From positions 2,046,001 to 2,110,000 of the forward strand of contig LSAX01000004.1 in NCBI GenBank assembly GCA_001557505.1: a stretch of 64,000 nt of DNA, in the 5' to 3' direction. Below the pieces are notes generated by a model. The model saw only the letters and a program-made list of their open reading frames with translations. It was not told the origin of the DNA and ran no database searches. Source of the DNA: Reticulascus tulasneorum. Its lineage: Eukaryota; Ascomycota; Sordariomycetes; Glomerellales; Reticulascaceae. This document shows positions 60,637 through 64,000 of this stretch, in pieces. Made by a program: the position numbers and the translations under genes. How positions within the stretch are numbered: position 1 is the stretch's first letter; each line of letters begins with the position of its first letter.

Positions 60637-61736
60637 ATGGAAGCCTCTAATACTACCTCGGAGAGAATGGGCTATGGGAACTTCCATTATCGGGATCTTG
60701 GTAAGTACTGTCGTTTATCAATCCATCTTCGTTCACAGCTCGAAGCCAGATAAGGGATAGGAAGCTAACTTGACCGATTTGAAGACTTGAAATTACCCAT
60801 AGGATGGCCTCGGCTCGCAGCGGAACATAACGTGTTTGCCAATCGATCCATCCACCGCAAGTTTGGCTACCTCTTACAACGATCCATCCTTTTTCACGAG
60901 GTGCAATTGACAGAGATGGAGCAAGAGCTTAGAAGACGAGATCAGCTAGACAGTGAGGACCAGAATCCAATCTTGAGAGGCGTGCCTACGCCACTGCAAA
61001 ATTTTCAGGGAAAAGGGTCTGCGCAATCCAGCAGCGTCTGTGACATATTGGTGCAAATATCCCCCAGCTTGCTACAGTACCGTAGGTAAAGATCATGGGC
61101 GGGCCCAGACATCACCTGTATGGAGCAAATCGCTCACGTTATACGTAGATCAACTACTCCTTAACGATACGGCCCTTCGTGCGCTTCCCGGGGTCTCAGC
61201 ACGAGAGCATAAAAATATCTATGACAAGCTCAAGCATGACAACCTTCTGGATGACAGTGCGATCCAGTTCATGTATTATGCAGATGATTTCCTAAACACT
61301 CAAGTCGAGCTCAAGTATAAGCCATTTGAGGCTCTGATTTATGGTTGGCCAGGCAAACTCTTCTCGGTACGGAGCATCTCATCTCCGCAGATATCCAAGA
61401 GAAACACTAACTCTGATGACCTAGGCCATCACTAGAGACAAAAGCAAGTCCAGGGACTCTATGCAGTTCTCCTCAGCGTATATTGCCCATCTACTCAAGA
61501 TCTTGAATACATTGTTCAGTGCCATCTTGTTGTTAACGCCAGTTGGCCTGCTTCATCTGGTTCCGATGACCAAAGGGAAATCTCTTGGCGTTGTGGCAGG
61601 CTTTGGGCTTCTCTTCATTGTGTCCTTGGTCACGCTCACGAATATTCGGCAGGAGAGGGTTCTTCTGGGATTGAGCGCATACATGGCCGTGCTGGTGAGT
61701 TTTCTTGGGAATCTTCAGAGTTGCCGTTGTGGCTAG
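60637..61736 (+). CDS. DUF6594 membrane-tail protein, copy 2
   Basis: Four exons (60637-60700, 60803-61081, 61149-61366, 61425-61736) encode 290 aa and close in frame. The family pattern is clear: GWPRLAAEHNVF, then IHRKFGYLLQRSILFHEVQL, then TEMEQELRRRD, all in the N-terminal helical part. Next comes LLQYHQLLLNDTALRALPG (the YDxLLL-type block). The C-terminus has hydrophobic membrane segments, ending AYMAVLVSFLGN. Function is unknown for the family. Introns 2 and 3 sit at the same positions and phases as the last two introns of the copy at 54.2 kb, and the exon between them is 218 nt in both. The acceptor of intron 1 is ambiguous: 60802 (TAG, chosen) or 60784, which would add six residues in frame. 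The donor of intron 2 (GTAGGT at 61082) was chosen to match the family spacing. Confidence 0.78.
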
Positions 61737-64000
61737 TGAGGTGGATAGGAGGTGGCGAAGCCGGTTTGTCAAGTTAAGGCTGCCAGAATCTTTCCGCATC
61801 CCATTTTTGCACATTGTAACTCCTGATTGGACTCAGAGTTTGCTACTGTCGTCTAGAATAGGAGCAGAGCGAGCGTGGCATTAGACGTTGCATTCACGTG
61901 GTTTGAAGATAAGAAACAGATTGCCCAGAAACTCGCACCCAACGCGCAGAACCCCGCAACCATCTTGTACATGTGGTTTGTAGCCCAAGCCTAGCTACTT
62001 ATTCGCTTCTTTTTTATGGTTAACACTTTGGTTATCTCAAGCAACATTGAACCCTTAACTATTGTTGATAGAATTATCTAAAAGTCAGAACTACCCGCCT
62101 TTCCCGCCAAGTTTAGTCAGGGCATTCTCATCGTGGCAACCCTTGATATCTCTTTTCTATACCAGCACCCAAACTCAGAGACCCAGAGACCCCTGGCTTT
62201 CGCTGCCGGCAAATTTTGCCCGTCAGTCTACCGCTGCTCTCCCAGACTATTTGCCGAGAGCATGGAGATGGCTTACATGTTGGGCGCATGTGCCTCTCAC
62301 GCATGTACTCGAGACTGTGCGCGAGACTCTGGAGACACTGACTCTCTCATGGGTGACAAATAGTGAAGTACGTGGCGCCTCAGGAGCTGAATCAGTGACG
62401 CGTTGTCCGCACCCTCGCCTGTACATCCCCTGCAGGATGGCTCTGGCAGCCATGGCCATGCACAAATCAAACGACAGTCCAGTTATACTAGCAAATCTCG
62501 GCACGACATCCGGAATCCCGCTGCATCTTAGCGGCCTTTGACCCATTCAGCATCATGGTCGCGCATTGCCGAGTAAATGGCGTTCTCATCGACAGGGCAT
62601 GTTCGTCAGTATAATCTTACCTTCGGCCATACAGTCCTGAGGCGGGGTTTGACTTCTGGTACAGGGCATCTTGCTTGCTTGCTTGAATCAGTCATGAAGC
62701 GAACCACCCTCTAGACATAGCAGATCTAATGTCTAGCATTTAAGTTGCCTTGCTGAGTGCATATCGGCTGTCTACTTGGATTTGGCCCAGAAAATGGCAT
62801 CACATTAGCGAGTGGCTGATGCCGCACAGGGGCAATCCCGCCCTGCCATTCAGTAGCGACATTACACACCGTCTCGTCAGCTCTCAAGTGAAAACTCTAT
62901 TCAGGTGACTTGAGAATATCTTTCAAAGCAAGGATCTTTGCAGAAGAGAGGCGCCAACTCCATGGATAACTTTACCACAACATTCACTACGTAGAAAGCC
63001 CGACGCTACCGCCATAGTCGGCGCGGAAGTTAGTCTTCACGTCGTCTGGCGGGGCAAATCGGAGACGTGATTCCCGAGATAGTTTGTCTTTGGAGGAATC
63101 CCACCAGCTCCCTCATTCTTCGAGAGAATCCTGACAGGGGTTGCATGAGCCCCCCCCCCGCGAGCACTGCCCCACGGCCGGGACCTAGATCTTGCAGTCG
63201 TGCACCCTGGTATATCGATCTTGCCTCAGCCGGGGTCCAACTGAGATTGAGTTGCATATTCACAGATTGCAACGTGGCCTGCGGCTGTTTGCCTTGTCTC
63301 CACAGCGTAGGCGGATCTTGGGGTGTGAATCAGGGAGCCCTGCGGGTATGATTATCATGGCCGCCTCCTATAGGTCTTCCAACGCCCATGGTGGCTGCAT
63401 GCCGACACCACTAGCCAAATTCACGCTCCATCCCTTGTGCCTTGCTAGTGTTCCCAGCCGGGGAAGCCATCTGCTCGTGTCCGGATTCGAAGACTGCATA
63501 CCTCATGGTAGCACAGCAACGAAGCCGGCCAATCGCGAATGCATCTTGCAATCCCCTGGCTGGTGACGAGTCCACCGGTTTCTCTACTCTGCAAGCAGTT
63601 GCCAAGGAACTTCAGGCTAGCTCATGCCTTCATTTGAGACTTGATATTCGTCTCAGGGAGGTTGGCCGAAGCTTCCGTCCGTGTAGGTGGTCAGTATCTA
63701 AGTTATACTGGACGGCAGCAGACTCAAGGGTCACAAAGTCGAAGCTTCGTCCTACGGGTAGAGCATGTATAACGGTGTAGATGAATTCTGTCAGGTCATA
63801 TTTCATCCCTTTTACCGTCCTTTAAGCCTACTCTTCACAATTTCCACACAAGCTTCTGTCGAATCGCAAAGGCAAATCAACGAGAGTTGATCACCCCAGC
63901 CAGTCACATGGGATTCTGGATGAGTAGCTACCTTGGCCACGCGAAGTATCGGGGTGGTGACTGGGTTTTATAGGTGCGATGAACTTGAGTCCCGCCCAAA
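61737..64000. other. Intergenic region, right edge
   Basis: No gene is supported in these 2.3 kb. A 39-codon stop-free stretch at about 61880-61995 (…FTWFEDKKQIAQKLAPN…) looks protein-like but has no start codon or continuation that I could find. Frames at 62062-62541 and 63192-63566 lack domains. Confidence 0.45.

Noticed and set aside
61086..61125. Alternative 40-nt intron in DUF6594 copy 2 (GTAAAG donor)
   Set aside because: It also keeps the frame, but the 67-nt intron 61082-61148 gives the family spacing and an exon of 218 nt, identical to the other copy.
62062..62541. 159-codon frame near the right edge
   Set aside because: It has a non-ATG start and no domain, and it overlaps frames on the other strand. 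It is most likely chance.

Overview
The window is nuclear DNA of a filamentous ascomycete (Pezizomycotina, probably a sordariomycete). The evidence is short spliceosomal introns (mostly 50-80 nt, GTRNGT donors, CTAAC/CTNAC branch sites, YAG acceptors), fungus-restricted families (Zn2Cys6 regulator with fungal middle homology region, HET domain, DUF6594), CT-rich leaders, and TACCTNAGGTAGGTA-type intergenic motifs. Species assignment is inference. Nothing suggests a plasmid, virus, intact transposon or CRISPR array. All gene models were spliced by eye, and every multi-exon model given with confidence above 0.6 closes in frame.

Left part (about 2-17.6 kb), conserved housekeeping and regulatory genes: a single-pass membrane protein with Ser/Thr-rich ectodomain (2007-3482,+), a Zn2Cys6 transcription factor (7480-10421,+), a mitochondrial m-AAA protease subunit (11294-14113,+), a doubtful small minus-strand gene (14529-15180), and a BOR1/SLC4-type anion transporter (15351-17643,+).

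Middle (17.6-39.6 kb), about 22 kb with one recognisable gene: a homeodomain transcription factor (26048-28323,-) with 8.4 kb of non-coding DNA on its 3' side and 11.3 kb on its 5' side.

Right-middle (39.6-48.1 kb): mitochondrial 3-hydroxyacyl-CoA dehydrogenase (39639-40705,-) and the Timeless/Tof1 replication-fork protection protein (41046-44610,+), divergent around a 340-bp promoter that carries a CCTCGG element on the beta-oxidation side and two ACGCGT boxes on the replication side. A HET-domain protein follows (45985-48129,+).

Right end (48-64 kb), accessory-looking: two DUF6594 membrane-tail paralogues (54236-55438 and 60637-61736,+) with matching intron positions, an interrupted small ORF, an orphan ORF, and much sequence with no recognisable gene.

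The most useful leads are the two-sided promoter at 40.7-41.0 kb, the isolated homeobox gene, the DUF6594 pair near a HET gene, a GC-AG intron in the BOR1 gene and a stop-free 63-nt intron in the homeobox gene. I found no convincing wholly new system.
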